Positions 18,799 through 30,553 of a stretch of 64,000 bases of DNA are shown piece by piece. The stretch is from the NCBI RefSeq assembly GCF_036327775.1, contig NZ_CP109598.1, forward strand, positions 6,212,001 to 6,276,000. Direction: 5' to 3'. Position numbers and translations under genes: made by a program. Below the pieces are notes generated by a model that worked only from the letters and a program-made list of their open reading frames with translations, had not been told where the DNA came from and made no database searches. Source of the DNA: Streptomyces sp. NBC_01498 (lineage in GTDB: Bacteria > Actinomycetota > Actinomycetes > Streptomycetales > Streptomycetaceae). The first letter of the stretch is position 1, and every line of letters begins with the position of its first letter.

Positions 18799-20592
18799 GT
18801 GGCAGCACCTCAGAAGGGCCGAAGGCAGACGGGAGCCCCGGGGAAGCCGGGGCGCACCCTGATCCTGTTCCTGATCGCGATGATCGCGCTCGTCGGCGGG
18901 ATGTTCGGGGCGGGCGAGCTCACGCCGCGTCTCGGTATCGACCTCGCCGGCGGTACGACCATCACGCTCAAGGCTCAGAACTCGCCGGGTCAGGCGAACG
19001 CGGTCAACGAGACCAACATGAACACGGCGGTCGGCATCATCGAGCGCCGGGTCAACGGTCTCGGTGTGCAGGAGGCCGAGGTCCAGACCCAGGGAACCGA
19101 CAACATCATTGTCAACATTCCCAAGGGCACGAACTCCGAGCAGGCCCGCGAGCAGGTCGGCACCACCGCCCAGCTGTACTTCCGGCCGGTCCTGACCCTG
19201 GGCCCGGGTGACCCCGCCGCGCAGCAGCCGCCGCCGGCCGCGACCCCGAGCGCCGGCGCCGGCGAGAGCCCGGACGCCAAGCCCTCCGCGAGCGACAAGC
19301 CGGAGGAGGAGACGGCCACCGCGCCGTCCGACGCCCCCAGCCCCTCGGAGACCACCCAGGGCCGCGCCGTCACCGAGGACCTCAAGGCCGACGAGTCGCC
19401 CAGCCCGAGCGCCCCGGCGTCCGACGAGCCCGGCGCCTCCGAGCCCCCGGCGCCCGGTGAGTCCGCCGCTCCCCCCGCGGACCCCGCGACCGAGAAGCTC
19501 CAGGCCGACTTCGCGAAGCTGGACTGCACGGACGACAAGGCCCGCGGCGCCCTCGGCGACGCGGCGAAGCCGACCGAGCCGACGCTCGCCTGCGGTCAGA
19601 ACGACGACATCTGGGAGAAGTACGTCCTCGGTCCCGCCGAGGTCGGCGGCAAGGACGTCGACGACGCCAACGCCACCATCAACCAGCAGACCGGCCAGTG
19701 GATCGTCCAGATGGACTTCACGGGCGCGGGCTCGAAGAAGTTCCAGACGATCACCAGCAAGCTGTCCCAGCAGCAGGCCCCGCAGAACCAGTTCGCCATC
19801 GTCCTCGACGGCGAGGTCGTCTCGGCGCCCTCGGTGCGCCAGACGCTGAGCGCCAACGCCGAGATCTCCGGCAACTTCACCCAGGAGTCGGCGCAGGACC
19901 TCGGCAACATCCTGTCGTACGGCGCGCTCCCCCTCACCTTCCGTGAGGAGACCGTCACCACGGTCACCGCCGCGCTCGGCGACGAGCAGCTGCACGCCGG
20001 TCTGATCGCCGGTGCCATCGGCCTCGCGCTGGTCGTCATCTACCTGGTGCTCTACTACCGGGGCCTGGCGCTGATCGCCATCGTCAGCCTCCTGGCCTCG
20101 GCGCTCATGACGTACGCGATCATGACCCTGCTCGGACCGGGCATCGGCTTCGCCCTCAATCTCCCCGCGGTGTGTGGTGCGATCGTTGCGATCGGCATCA
20201 CGGCGGACTCGTTCATCGTGTACTTCGAACGAATCCGGGACGAGATCCGGGAGGGCCGTACGCTCCGGCCCGCCGTCGAGCGCGCCTGGCCGCGCGCCCG
20301 GCGCACGATCCTGGTCTCCGACTTCGTGTCGTTCCTCGCCGCCGCCGTGCTGTTCACCGTGACCGTCGGCAAGGTGCAGGGCTTCGCGTTCACGCTCGGC
20401 CTGACCACCGTCCTCGACGTCGTCGTGGTCTTCTTCTTCACGAAGCCGATCATGACGCTGGTCGCCCGTACGAAGTTCTTCTCCGGCGGCGGTTCCTGGT
20501 CCGGGCTCGACCCGAAGCGTCTCGGGGCCAAACCGCCACTGCGCCGCAGCCCCCGCCGTCTCAGCGCCCCCATCGACCCGAAGGAGGCGTGA
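18799..20592 (+). CDS. secD: Protein translocase subunit SecD
   Basis: A 597-residue RND-type membrane protein using the proton gradient to pull exported proteins across the membrane. The first helix ('TLILFLIAMIALVGGMFGAG') is followed by the conserved 'GIDLAGGTTITL', the large external domain, and five C-terminal helices with 'GLTTVLDVVVVFFFTKP'. The external domain carries an unusual insertion (about residues 136-234) of Pro/Ser/Ala/Glu, probably disordered. GTG start at 18799. secF begins 1 nt after the stop. Confidence 0.95.
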   Translation: MAAPQKGRRQTGAPGKPGRTLILFLIAMIALVGGMFGAGELTPRLGIDLAGGTTITLKAQNSPGQANAVNETNMNTAVGIIERRVNGLGVQEAEVQTQGTDNIIVNIPKGTNSEQAREQVGTTAQLYFRPVLTLGPGDPAAQQPPPAATPSAGAGESPDAKPSASDKPEEETATAPSDAPSPSETTQGRAVTEDLKADESPSPSAPASDEPGASEPPAPGESAAPPADPATEKLQADFAKLDCTDDKARGALGDAAKPTEPTLACGQNDDIWEKYVLGPAEVGGKDVDDANATINQQTGQWIVQMDFTGAGSKKFQTITSKLSQQQAPQNQFAIVLDGEVVSAPSVRQTLSANAEISGNFTQESAQDLGNILSYGALPLTFREETVTTVTAALGDEQLHAGLIAGAIGLALVVIYLVLYYRGLALIAIVSLLASALMTYAIMTLLGPGIGFALNLPAVCGAIVAIGITADSFIVYFERIRDEIREGRTLRPAVERAWPRARRTILVSDFVSFLAAAVLFTVTVGKVQGFAFTLGLTTVLDVVVVFFFTKPIMTLVARTKFFSGGGSWSGLDPKRLGAKPPLRRSPRRLSAPIDPKEA

Positions 20593-20593
20593 G

Positions 20594-21730
20594 ATGTCTC
20601 GACTCGGCGATCTCGGCGCCCGGCTCTACCGCGGCGAAGTCGGTTACGACTTCGTCGGGAAGCGCAAGTTCTGGTACGCGATCTCGATCCTCATCACCAT
20701 CACGGCCATCGCGGCCCTGGCGGTGCGCGGGCTCAACATGGGCATCGAGTTCAAGGGCGGAGCGGTCTTCAACACCCCGAAGACCAGTGTCTCCGTCACG
20801 GAGGCCCGTGAGTCGGCGGAGGCGTCCTCCGGCCACGACGCGATCGTGCAGAAGCTCGGCAACGGCGGGCTGCGCATCCAGGTCACCGAGCTGAACACGG
20901 CCCAGGCGGACAAGACACAGACCCAGCTCGCCGAGGACCTGAACATCCCCAAGGAGAAGATCAACGCCGACCTGGTCGGCCCCAGCTGGGGCGAGCAGAT
21001 CGCGAACAAGGCGTGGACGGGTCTCGGGATCTTCATGATCCTGGTGGTGATCTATCTCGCGATCGCCTTCGAGTGGCGCATGGCCGTCGCGGCGCTGATC
21101 GCACTGATCCACGACCTCACGATCACGGTCGGGGTCTACGCGCTGGTCGGCTTCGAGGTCACGCCGGGCACGGTGATCGGTCTGCTGACCATTCTCGGTT
21201 ACTCCCTCTACGACACGGTCGTGGTCTTCGACAGCCTCAAGGAGGGGTCGAAGGACATCACCAAGCAGACCCGCTTCACCTTCAGCGAGGTCGCCAACCG
21301 CAGCATCAACTCGACCCTGGTGCGTTCCATCAACACCACCGTGGTCGCGCTGCTGCCGGTCGCCGGTCTGCTGTTCATCGGTGGCGGTGTCCTCGGCGCC
21401 GGCATGCTGAACGACATCTCGCTGTCGCTGTTCGTCGGCCTCGCCGCGGGCGCGTACTCGTCCATCTTCATCGCCACTCCGCTGGTCGCCGACCTCAAGG
21501 AACGCGAGCCGCAGATCAAGGCGCTGAAGAAGCGGGTGCTGGCCAAGCGGGCGTCCGCCGCGGCCCGGGGCGAGTCGCCCGAGCTCGCCTACGACGGCCC
21601 GTCCGGACCGGTGGACACCGAGCCTGACGACGACGGCGACGCGGAGGACACTCCGCCCGCCGCCGCTGTCGCGGGTCCCCGGAGCCACGGCGGCCGGGGC
21701 CGGGGCCGTCCCTCGGGGAAGCGTCGATGA
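20594..21730 (+). CDS. secF: Protein translocase subunit SecF
   Basis: A 378-residue partner of SecD. Topology is one helix near residue 28 ('FWYAISILITITAIAALAV'), an external domain beginning 'GIEFKGGAVF', then five helices including 'GTVIGLLTILGYSLYDTVVVF' and 'LVRSINTTVVALLPVAGLL'. These are the signature blocks of SecF. The C-terminal tail of about 60 residues is charged, Pro/Gly/Arg-rich and probably cytoplasmic. AGGAGG lies just before ATG, inside the secD stop region, and the stop overlaps apt (ATGA). Confidence 0.96.
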   Translation: MSRLGDLGARLYRGEVGYDFVGKRKFWYAISILITITAIAALAVRGLNMGIEFKGGAVFNTPKTSVSVTEARESAEASSGHDAIVQKLGNGGLRIQVTELNTAQADKTQTQLAEDLNIPKEKINADLVGPSWGEQIANKAWTGLGIFMILVVIYLAIAFEWRMAVAALIALIHDLTITVGVYALVGFEVTPGTVIGLLTILGYSLYDTVVVFDSLKEGSKDITKQTRFTFSEVANRSINSTLVRSINTTVVALLPVAGLLFIGGGVLGAGMLNDISLSLFVGLAAGAYSSIFIATPLVADLKEREPQIKALKKRVLAKRASAAARGESPELAYDGPSGPVDTEPDDDGDAEDTPPAAAVAGPRSHGGRGRGRPSGKRR

Positions 21731-22272
21731 CCGACGACAGTACGAGGGACCTGCTTCTCAGCCGTATCCGTGACGTGCCCGACCATCCCGAGCCGGGGGT
21801 GATGTTCAAGGACATCACCCCGCTGCTCGCGGACCCGAAGGCGTTCGCGGCACTGACCGACGCGCTGGTGGAGTCCGCCGTACGGCACGGGGCCACGAAG
21901 ATCGTCGGCCTGGAGGCGCGCGGTTTCATCCTGGCCGCGCCGGCCGCGGTCCGGGCCGGTATCGGTTTCGTCCCCGTCCGCAAGGCGGGGAAGCTGCCCG
22001 GCGCGACGCTGTCGCAGGCGTACGACCTGGAGTACGGCAGTGCCGAGATGGAGGTCCACGCCGAGGACCTCCAGGAGGGTGATCGCGTCCTCGTCATCGA
22101 CGACGTGCTCGCCACCGGGGGCACCGCCGGGGCCTCGGTCGACCTGGTACGCCGGGCCGGTGCCGAGGTGGTGGCCGTGGCCGTCCTGCTGGAGCTGGGC
22201 TTCCTCGGGGGCCGGGCGCGGCTGGAGCCGCATCTGCGGGGCGTGCCGCTGGAGGCACTCCTCACGGTCTGA
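21727..22272 (+). CDS. apt: Adenine phosphoribosyltransferase
   Basis: A 181-residue type I phosphoribosyltransferase that salvages adenine with PRPP to AMP. The PRPP-binding motif is '[16 protein letters not shown]'. The N-terminal '[17 protein letters not shown]' and '[14 protein letters not shown]' are APRT-specific. Translation is coupled to secF through ATGA. It lies between secF and the (p)ppGpp synthetase gene, the same order as in Mycobacterium. A terminator hairpin follows. Confidence 0.96.
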   Translation: MTDDSTRDLLLSRIRDVPDHPEPGVMFKDITPLLADPKAFAALTDALVESAVRHGATKIVGLEARGFILAAPAAVRAGIGFVPVRKAGKLPGATLSQAYDLEYGSAEMEVHAEDLQEGDRVLVIDDVLATGGTAGASVDLVRRAGAEVVAVAVLLELGFLGGRARLEPHLRGVPLEALLTV

Positions 22273-22307
22273 CCCGATAGGTCACCCACGTACAAAGTGC
22301 GACATAG

Positions 22308-22342
22308 GCGGACGCTCCGGGAATTCCACCCGGAGCGTCCGC
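22308..22342 (+). terminator. apt terminator hairpin
   Basis: A perfect 14-bp stem (22308-22321 with 22329-22342) encloses loop AATTCCA. It ends the yajC-secDF-apt transcript before relA. Confidence 0.75.
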
Positions 22343-22486
22343 GTTGTGCGTTCATCGGCCGGTGGACCCGGCGGGAGACGTATCGGCGGGCTCCGCCACC
22401 GGTCCCGTGAGCAGCGGGGCCACGAGGTCGTTACCATGGCCGTTCCGGACCTGATCCCGGGGACCCGGACAGCACGAGGAGCGCTC

Positions 22487-25150
<2,664 letters not shown>

Positions 25151-25170
25151 CCAAGACAGCCCGTCGACGA

Positions 25171-25212
25171 AAGGAGCGGCCCGGCGGTGGGATCACCGCC
25201 GGGCCGCTCCTT
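25171..25212. terminator. Bidirectional terminator between relA and DUF349 gene
   Basis: A perfect 18-bp inverted repeat (25171-25188 with 25195-25212), extendable to 19 bp, leaves a 4-nt loop. It starts with AA-rich sequence on one side and ends in CTTCGGTT on the other, so either strand could use it. It lies exactly between the two convergent stops. Confidence 0.85.
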
Positions 25213-25228
25213 CGGTTAGTGCCGGGTC

Positions 25229-26458
25229 TCAGCCGCCGAACTCCTGAAGACCCTTCAGCGCCTGGTCCAGCAGCGCCTGCCGGCCCTCCAGCTCCTTCGC
25301 CAGCTTGTCCGCCCTGGCGTTGTTGCCCGAGGCACGCGCCGTGTCGATCTGCGTACGCAGCTTGTCCACGGCCGCCTGGAGCTGCCCCGTCAGACCCGCG
25401 GCACGCGCACGCGCCTCCGGGTTCGTCCGGCGCCACTCGTTCTCCTCGGACTCCTGGAGCGCCCGCTCGACCACCTGCATCCGGCCCTCGACGCGGGGCC
25501 TGGCGTCGCGCGGCACATGCCCCACGGCCTCCCAGCGCTCGTTCACCGCCCGGAACGCGGCGCGGGCGGCCTTGAGATCCGTCACCGGGAGCAGCCGCTC
25601 GGCCTCCGCCGCCAGCTCCTCCTTGATCTTCAGATTCTCGGTCTGCTCCGCGTCCCGCTCCGAGAAGACCTCGCTCCGCGCGGCGAAGAAGACGTCCTGG
25701 GCGCCCCGGAAGCGGTTCCACAGGTCGTCCTCGGCCTCGCGCTGCGCACGGCCCGCGGCCTTCCAGTCGGTCATCAGCTCGCGGTAACGCGCCGCCGTCC
25801 CGCCCCAGTCCGTCGAACCCGACAGCGACTCGGCCTCGGCGACCAGCTTCTCCTTGGCCTTGCGGGCCTCCTCGCGCTGCGCGTCCAGCGAGGCGAAATG
25901 CGCCTTCCGGCGCTTGGAGAACGCCGAGCGCGCGTGCGAGAAACGGTGCCACAGCTCGTCGTCGGACTTCCGGTCGAGCCTCGGCAGGCCCTTCCAGGTG
26001 TCCACGAGCGCCCGCAGCCGCTCACCGGCGGACCGCCACTGGTCGCTGCGCGCCAGCTCCTCGGCCTCCACGACAAGCGCCTGCTTCGACTCGCGCGCCG
26101 CGTCCGTCTGCTGGGCCTTCTGCGCCTTGCGCTCCTCACGGCGCGCCTCGACCGTCCCGACCAGCGCGTCGAGACGCGTACGCAGGGCGGCGAGATCCCC
26201 GACCGCGTGATGCTCGTCCACCTGCGCCCGCAGATGGTCGATGGCGGCCTGCGCGTCCTTGGCCGACAGATCGGTGGTTTTCACCCGCCGTTCGAGAAGG
26301 CCGATCTCGACCACCAGGCCCTCGTACTTGCGCTCGAAGTAGGCCAGTGCCTCCTCGGGAGAGCCTGCCTGCCACGATCCGACGACCTGCTCGCCCTCGG
26401 CCGTGCGCACGTACACGGTGCCTGTCTCGTCGACTCGGCCCCACGGGTCGCTGCTCAC
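25229..26458 (-). CDS. DUF349 domain-containing coiled-coil protein
   Basis: 409 residues from GTG 26458, with GGAGGAGG just upstream. After a short N-terminal 'DPWGRVDETGTVYVRT' segment, almost the whole protein is charged helix. It contains repeated DUF349 units, each with a Trp in a pattern such as 'W(x)GLPRLDRKSDDELWHRF', 'DWKAAGRAQREAEDDLWNRFRGA' and 'RWEAVGHVPRDARPRVEGRM'. Such helical repeats occur in bacterial proteins of unknown or RNA/stress-related role. No membrane segment or catalytic motif is present. It is convergent with relA and upstream of the cyclophilin on the same strand. The function is not known. Confidence 0.85.
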   Translation of the reverse strand: MSSDPWGRVDETGTVYVRTAEGEQVVGSWQAGSPEEALAYFERKYEGLVVEIGLLERRVKTTDLSAKDAQAAIDHLRAQVDEHHAVGDLAALRTRLDALVGTVEARREERKAQKAQQTDAARESKQALVVEAEELARSDQWRSAGERLRALVDTWKGLPRLDRKSDDELWHRFSHARSAFSKRRKAHFASLDAQREEARKAKEKLVAEAESLSGSTDWGGTAARYRELMTDWKAAGRAQREAEDDLWNRFRGAQDVFFAARSEVFSERDAEQTENLKIKEELAAEAERLLPVTDLKAARAAFRAVNERWEAVGHVPRDARPRVEGRMQVVERALQESEENEWRRTNPEARARAAGLTGQLQAAVDKLRTQIDTARASGNNARADKLAKELEGRQALLDQALKGLQEFGG

Positions 26459-26712
26459 AGCGCCTCCTCCACCTGATGCCTGCGAGGGGTACCCCCCGGG
26501 CATCGTCCACAGTTTCCTGGACGGGTCACGCCCGTCTTCCGCGACACGGGACCGGACCGGTGTCCGCGGAGCCGTTCCACGGAGCCGGTCCGCGCGTCGC
26601 ACGACGCCAATCTAGGCGACCGGCGGCCCGGCTGTCCGCACTCCGCACGGCCGAAATTCGCCGGGTACGACAGCGGGCGGCCCCGGAGGGCCGCACCGCC
26701 GGTCGCCCCTGG

Positions 26713-27507
26713 TCACACCTTGTCGACGGTGCCCTTCTCGATCGTCACGGTCTTCTTCGGCGCACCGTCACCCTTGGCGCCGCCGGCGACACCCGCCGCC
26801 GCCACGGCCTTGACGGTCTTCAGGCCCTCGGCGTCCAACTTTCCGAACGGGGTGTACGAGGGAGGCAGCTTGGTGTCCTTCCACACCAGGAAGAACTGGC
26901 TGCCACCGCTGTTCGGCTGGCCGGTATTCGCCATCGCCACCGTCCCGGCGGCGAAGGTCACCGAACCGTCGGCGCCGGGCTTGCCCAGCGCGGTCAGGTT
27001 CTCGTCCGCGATCGTGTAACCGGGACCGCCCGTGCCGTCGCCCTTCGGGTCGCCGCACTGGAGCACGAAGATGTTCTCCGTGGTGAGGCGGTGGCACTTC
27101 GTCCCGTCGAAGTACTTCTTGTCCGCGAGGGACTTGAAGGAGTTCACCGTCTCGGGAGTCTTCGCGGCGTCCATCGCGACGCCGATGTCACCCTGGCTGG
27201 TCTTCAGGGACATCGTGTACTTCGCCTTGGCGTCGATCGTCATCTTCGGCCCCGCCGGCTTCTTGCTGGCGCTCGGCGACGGCGGCGCCGAGGGGCTGTC
27301 CTGCGCGACGTCCTTGCCGTCACCGCCGCCGTCCGTCAGGCCGGCGATGGCGTACGCGCCGCCCCCCGCGGCCAGCACGACGGCCAGCGCGGAGGCGATG
27401 ATCACGTTACGGCGCCTGGCCTTGGTACGGATCTCCGCCCGGCGCCGCTGCTGCCGCTCGAACTTCTCCCTGGCAAGCTGGCGCCGGCGCTGCTCGCTGT
27501 TGACCAC
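26713..27507 (-). CDS. Membrane-anchored cyclophilin-type peptidyl-prolyl isomerase
   Basis: 264 residues. A positively charged N-terminus ('RRRQLAREKFERQQRRRAE') precedes a single hydrophobic helix (about 34-56), then a Gly/Asp/Ser/Pro-rich linker and a cyclophilin domain ending in the family block 'MANTGQPNSGGSQFFLVWKD' and 'YTPFGKL'. Topology places the isomerase outside the membrane, where it may help exported proteins fold; the nearby secDF genes fit this. GTG start with AAGGAGAC 9 nt upstream. The equivalent ppiB gene follows relA in Mycobacterium. The catalytic Arg-Phe pair of classical cyclophilins is not clearly preserved. Confidence 0.9.
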   Translation of the reverse strand: MVNSEQRRRQLAREKFERQQRRRAEIRTKARRRNVIIASALAVVLAAGGGAYAIAGLTDGGGDGKDVAQDSPSAPPSPSASKKPAGPKMTIDAKAKYTMSLKTSQGDIGVAMDAAKTPETVNSFKSLADKKYFDGTKCHRLTTENIFVLQCGDPKGDGTGGPGYTIADENLTALGKPGADGSVTFAAGTVAMANTGQPNSGGSQFFLVWKDTKLPPSYTPFGKLDAEGLKTVKAVAAAGVAGGAKGDGAPKKTVTIEKGTVDKV

Positions 27508-27757
27508 CGGGTCGTCTCCTTGTGTCTTCGTGGGCCCTGAGGGCGGTGCTGAGGTCTGTGCTGAACGCGGCCGTGGTCCTGGCCCGCGATTGATCCGCCG
27601 GACAGGGCCGAGGTCCCGCCCGGCGGGTCTGTCTGTCCGCGAAGATCCGCCGGACCGGGCCTAGCCCCGTACGGTATATGGGTTACCTGTGTAATGAGGA
27701 GCGCCGGTAGGCTCTGATCTGCTGCAATCTCCCGCCGGACGACATATGAGGACGATC

Positions 27758-28471
27758 GTGCTTATTGCCGGGTTCCCCGCCGGGGCCTGGGGGACCAATT
27801 GTTATCTGGTCGCCCCCGCCGCCGGTGAGGAGTGCGTGATCATCGACCCCGGTCACCAGGCCACCGAGGGCGTCGCCGAGACGGTCAGGAAGCATCGCCT
27901 CAAGCCGGTCGCCGTCATCCTCACCCACGGCCACATCGACCATGTCGCCTCCGTGGTCCCCGTGTGCGGCGCGCACGACGTGCCCGCGTGGATCCACCCG
28001 GCGGACCGGTACATGATGAGCGACCCCGAGAAGGCCCTCGGCCGCTCCATCGGCATGCCCCTCATGGGCGAGCTGACCGTGGGGGAGCCGGACGACGTCA
28101 AGGAACTGGGCGACGGCGCCGAGCTGGAGCTCGCCGGACTGCGCTTCGGGGTCGCGCACGCGCCCGGCCATACGAAGGGGTCGGTGACCTTCGGCACGCC
28201 CGGGACGGGCGACGTTCCGCCCGTCCTGTTCTCGGGCGACCTGTTGTTCGCCGGCTCCGTCGGACGCTCCGACCTGCCGGGCGGCGACCCCGCCGAGCTG
28301 CTCGAATCGCTGGGCCGGGTGTGCCTGCCGCTCGACGACTCGACCGTGGTGCTGTCCGGCCACGGCCCCCAGACGACCATCGGCCGGGAACGAGCCACCA
28401 ACCCGTATCTGCGCGAGGTGGCCACCGGCTACGGAAGCGGCCCGACCGCCGCTCCGCGACGAGGAATGTGA
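27758..28471 (+). CDS. MBL-fold metallo-hydrolase (glyoxalase II-like)
   Basis: A 237-residue metallo-beta-lactamase fold protein with the zinc motif HGHIDHV ('[12 protein letters not shown]'). Further ligands are in '[11 protein letters not shown]', '[14 protein letters not shown]' and the late '[12 protein letters not shown]'. This is the glyoxalase II-like arrangement, so it probably hydrolyses a thioester such as S-lactoylthiol, but the natural substrate is unknown. GTG 27758 is preferred because AGGA lies 6 nt upstream; ATG 27746 in frame lacks a ribosome-binding site. It precedes hisS by 13 nt in a probable operon. Confidence 0.88.
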   Translation: MLIAGFPAGAWGTNCYLVAPAAGEECVIIDPGHQATEGVAETVRKHRLKPVAVILTHGHIDHVASVVPVCGAHDVPAWIHPADRYMMSDPEKALGRSIGMPLMGELTVGEPDDVKELGDGAELELAGLRFGVAHAPGHTKGSVTFGTPGTGDVPPVLFSGDLLFAGSVGRSDLPGGDPAELLESLGRVCLPLDDSTVVLSGHGPQTTIGRERATNPYLREVATGYGSGPTAAPRRGM

Positions 28472-28484
28472 CGCAGCGAACCCC

Positions 28485-29747
28485 ATGAGCACCTTCCAGG
28501 CCCCCAAGGGCACCTACGACCTGCTTCCCCCGGACTCCGCCGTGTTCCTCGCGGTCCGCGAGGCGATCTCCGCGCCGCTCAGGAACTCCGGTTACGGCTA
28601 CGTCGAGACACCCGGCTTCGAGGACGTCGAACTCTTCGCCCGTGGTGTCGGCGAGTCCACCGACATCGTCACCAAGGAGATGTACACCCTCACCACCAAG
28701 GGCGGCTCCGAGCTGGCGCTGCGCCCCGAGGGCACCGCGTCCGTGCTGCGCGCCGCGCTGGAGGCGAATCTGCACAAGGCCGGGAACCTCCCCGTCAAGC
28801 TCTGGTACTCCGGCTCGTACTACCGCTACGAGCGCCCCCAGAAGGGCCGCTACCGCCACTTCTCCCAGGTCGGCGCCGAGGCCATCGGCGCCGAGGACCC
28901 GGCGCTCGACGCCGAGCTGATCATCCTCGCCGACCAGGCGTACCGCTCCCTCGGCCTGCGCGGCTTCCGCATCCTGCTCAACTCGCTGGGCGACAAGGAG
29001 TGCCGCCCCGTCTACCGCGAGGCGCTCCAGACCTTCCTGCGCGACCTCGACCTGGACGACGAGACCCGGCGCCGTATCGAGATCAACCCGCTGCGGGTCC
29101 TGGACGACAAGCGCCCCGACGTACGGCGGCAGCTCACCGACGCGCCGCGGCTCCGCGACTACCTGTGCGAGGCGTGCCGCGAGTACCACGAGCGGGTGCG
29201 TGGCCTGCTGGCCGCGGCGGGTGTCGCGTACGAGGACGACGAGCGGCTCGTCCGGGGCCTGGACTACTACACCCGTACGACCTTCGAGTTCGTCCACGAC
29301 GGCCTCGGCGCGCAGTCCGCGGTGGGCGGCGGCGGGCGCTACGACGGGCTGTCGGAGATGATCGGCGGCCCCGCGCTGCCGTCGGTCGGCTGGGCGCTCG
29401 GGGTGGACCGTACGGTGCTGGCGCTGGAGGCCGAGGGCATCACGCTCGCGCTGCCGCCCGCCACCAGTGTGTTCGCCGTGCCGCTCGGTGAGGAGGCCCG
29501 GGGGCTGCTGTTCGGTGTGGTCACCGAGTTGCGCCGGGCCGGGGTCGCGGCCGATTTCAGTTACGGCGGCAAGGGGCTCAAGGGCGCGATGAAGAACGCC
29601 AACCGCTCGGGTGCCCGGTTCACGATCGTCGCCGGCGAGCGCGACCTCGCCGAGGGCGTGGCCCAGGTCAAGGACATGGAGAGCGGCGAGCAGAAGGCCG
29701 TACCGCTCGACGGACTGGTGGCCGATCTGACCGCGAGGCTCGCCTGA
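28485..29747 (+). CDS. hisS: Histidine--tRNA ligase
   Basis: A 420-residue class II synthetase charging tRNA-His. Motif 1 and substrate residues begin in '[14 protein letters not shown]'. Motif 2 is in '[21 protein letters not shown]', the histidine-specific block is '[15 protein letters not shown]', and motif 3 is in '[17 protein letters not shown]'. The C-terminal anticodon-binding domain follows. Length is normal. It lies immediately downstream of the MBL hydrolase, as in other actinobacteria. Confidence 0.97.
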   Translation: MSTFQAPKGTYDLLPPDSAVFLAVREAISAPLRNSGYGYVETPGFEDVELFARGVGESTDIVTKEMYTLTTKGGSELALRPEGTASVLRAALEANLHKAGNLPVKLWYSGSYYRYERPQKGRYRHFSQVGAEAIGAEDPALDAELIILADQAYRSLGLRGFRILLNSLGDKECRPVYREALQTFLRDLDLDDETRRRIEINPLRVLDDKRPDVRRQLTDAPRLRDYLCEACREYHERVRGLLAAAGVAYEDDERLVRGLDYYTRTTFEFVHDGLGAQSAVGGGGRYDGLSEMIGGPALPSVGWALGVDRTVLALEAEGITLALPPATSVFAVPLGEEARGLLFGVVTELRRAGVAADFSYGGKGLKGAMKNANRSGARFTIVAGERDLAEGVAQVKDMESGEQKAVPLDGLVADLTARLA

Positions 29748-29778
29748 GGTGCGGGCCGGCAGTGAGGGAGACGGCGAC

Positions 29779-30444
29779 ATGACACGTACGACGCACGACG
29801 ACGCTTCCACCGACGGGGTGTCGACCGACGACGTCTCCTTCGGCCGCCAGCGGCCCGGCACCCCCGTCCTCCTTGGTGCGGGGTGGGGGTTGGCGTGGTT
29901 GTTGGTGGTGTCGGGTGCGGCGGGTGTGCTGGCGTCGTGGGTGATCACGCTGGACAAGTTCAGGCTGTTGGAGGATCCGGGGTTCACGCCGGGGTGCAGT
30001 CTGAATCCGGTGGTGTCGTGCGGGAACATCATGAAGAGTGCGCAGGCGTCGGTGTTCGGGTTTCCGAATCCGATGCTGGGGCTGGTGACGTTCGCGGTGG
30101 TGGGGTGTGTGGGGCTGGGGTTGCTGGCGGGGGCGCGGTACGGGGTGTGGTTCTGGCGGGGGCTGAATGCGGGGATGCTGTTCGGTGTGGGGTTCTGTTC
30201 GTGGTTGCAGTATCAGTCGTTGTATGTGATCGGGTCGTTGTGTCTGTGGTGCTGTCTGGCGTGGGTGGCGACGATCGTGATGTTCTCGTATGTGACGGCG
30301 TTCAATGTGACGCGGGGGGTGGTGCCGGCTCCCGCGGGGGTGCGGGTGGCGCTGGGGGAGTTCGCGTGGGTGGTCCCGGTGCTGTGGACGGGGATCGTCG
30401 GGATGCTGATCCTGACCCGCTGGTGGGACTTCTGGACCAGCTGA
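29779..30444 (+). CDS. Vitamin K epoxide reductase (VKOR) family membrane protein
   Basis: A 221-residue polytopic protein with four to five hydrophobic helices. Conserved cysteines are Cys73 and Cys81 in the external-loop 'CSLNPVVSC' and the quinone-side CxxC Cys155-x-x-Cys158 in 'SLCLWCC'. VKOR homologues reoxidise DsbA-like proteins using quinone, making disulfide bonds in exported proteins. No DsbA partner is adjacent. ATG 29779 has GAGGGAGA 8 nt upstream; GTG 29749 is less likely. From about 29876 to 30370 the codon choice shifts sharply to G-ending codons, with TTG, GGG and GTG common, unlike both flanks. Confidence 0.92.
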   Translation: MTRTTHDDASTDGVSTDDVSFGRQRPGTPVLLGAGWGLAWLLVVSGAAGVLASWVITLDKFRLLEDPGFTPGCSLNPVVSCGNIMKSAQASVFGFPNPMLGLVTFAVVGCVGLGLLAGARYGVWFWRGLNAGMLFGVGFCSWLQYQSLYVIGSLCLWCCLAWVATIVMFSYVTAFNVTRGVVPAPAGVRVALGEFAWVVPVLWTGIVGMLILTRWWDFWTS

Positions 30445-30537
30445 CCGCAGCCGGTGAGAGCGGCGGCCCACCGGACCGGCTGACCGGGAACCGGCCACCG
30501 GGGCCGTCGACCGCCCCGGACTGTCGGTGGCCTGGCA

Positions 30538-30553
30538 TAGGCTTCGTGACGTG
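30538..30553 (+). promoter_or_regulatory. Possible -10 element for a leaderless rarA mRNA
   Basis: TAGGCT (30538-30543) ends 7 nt before the GTG start at 30551, and no Shine-Dalgarno sequence precedes that GTG. This spacing would place the transcript start at or next to the initiation codon. No good -35 was seen. Confidence 0.35.
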
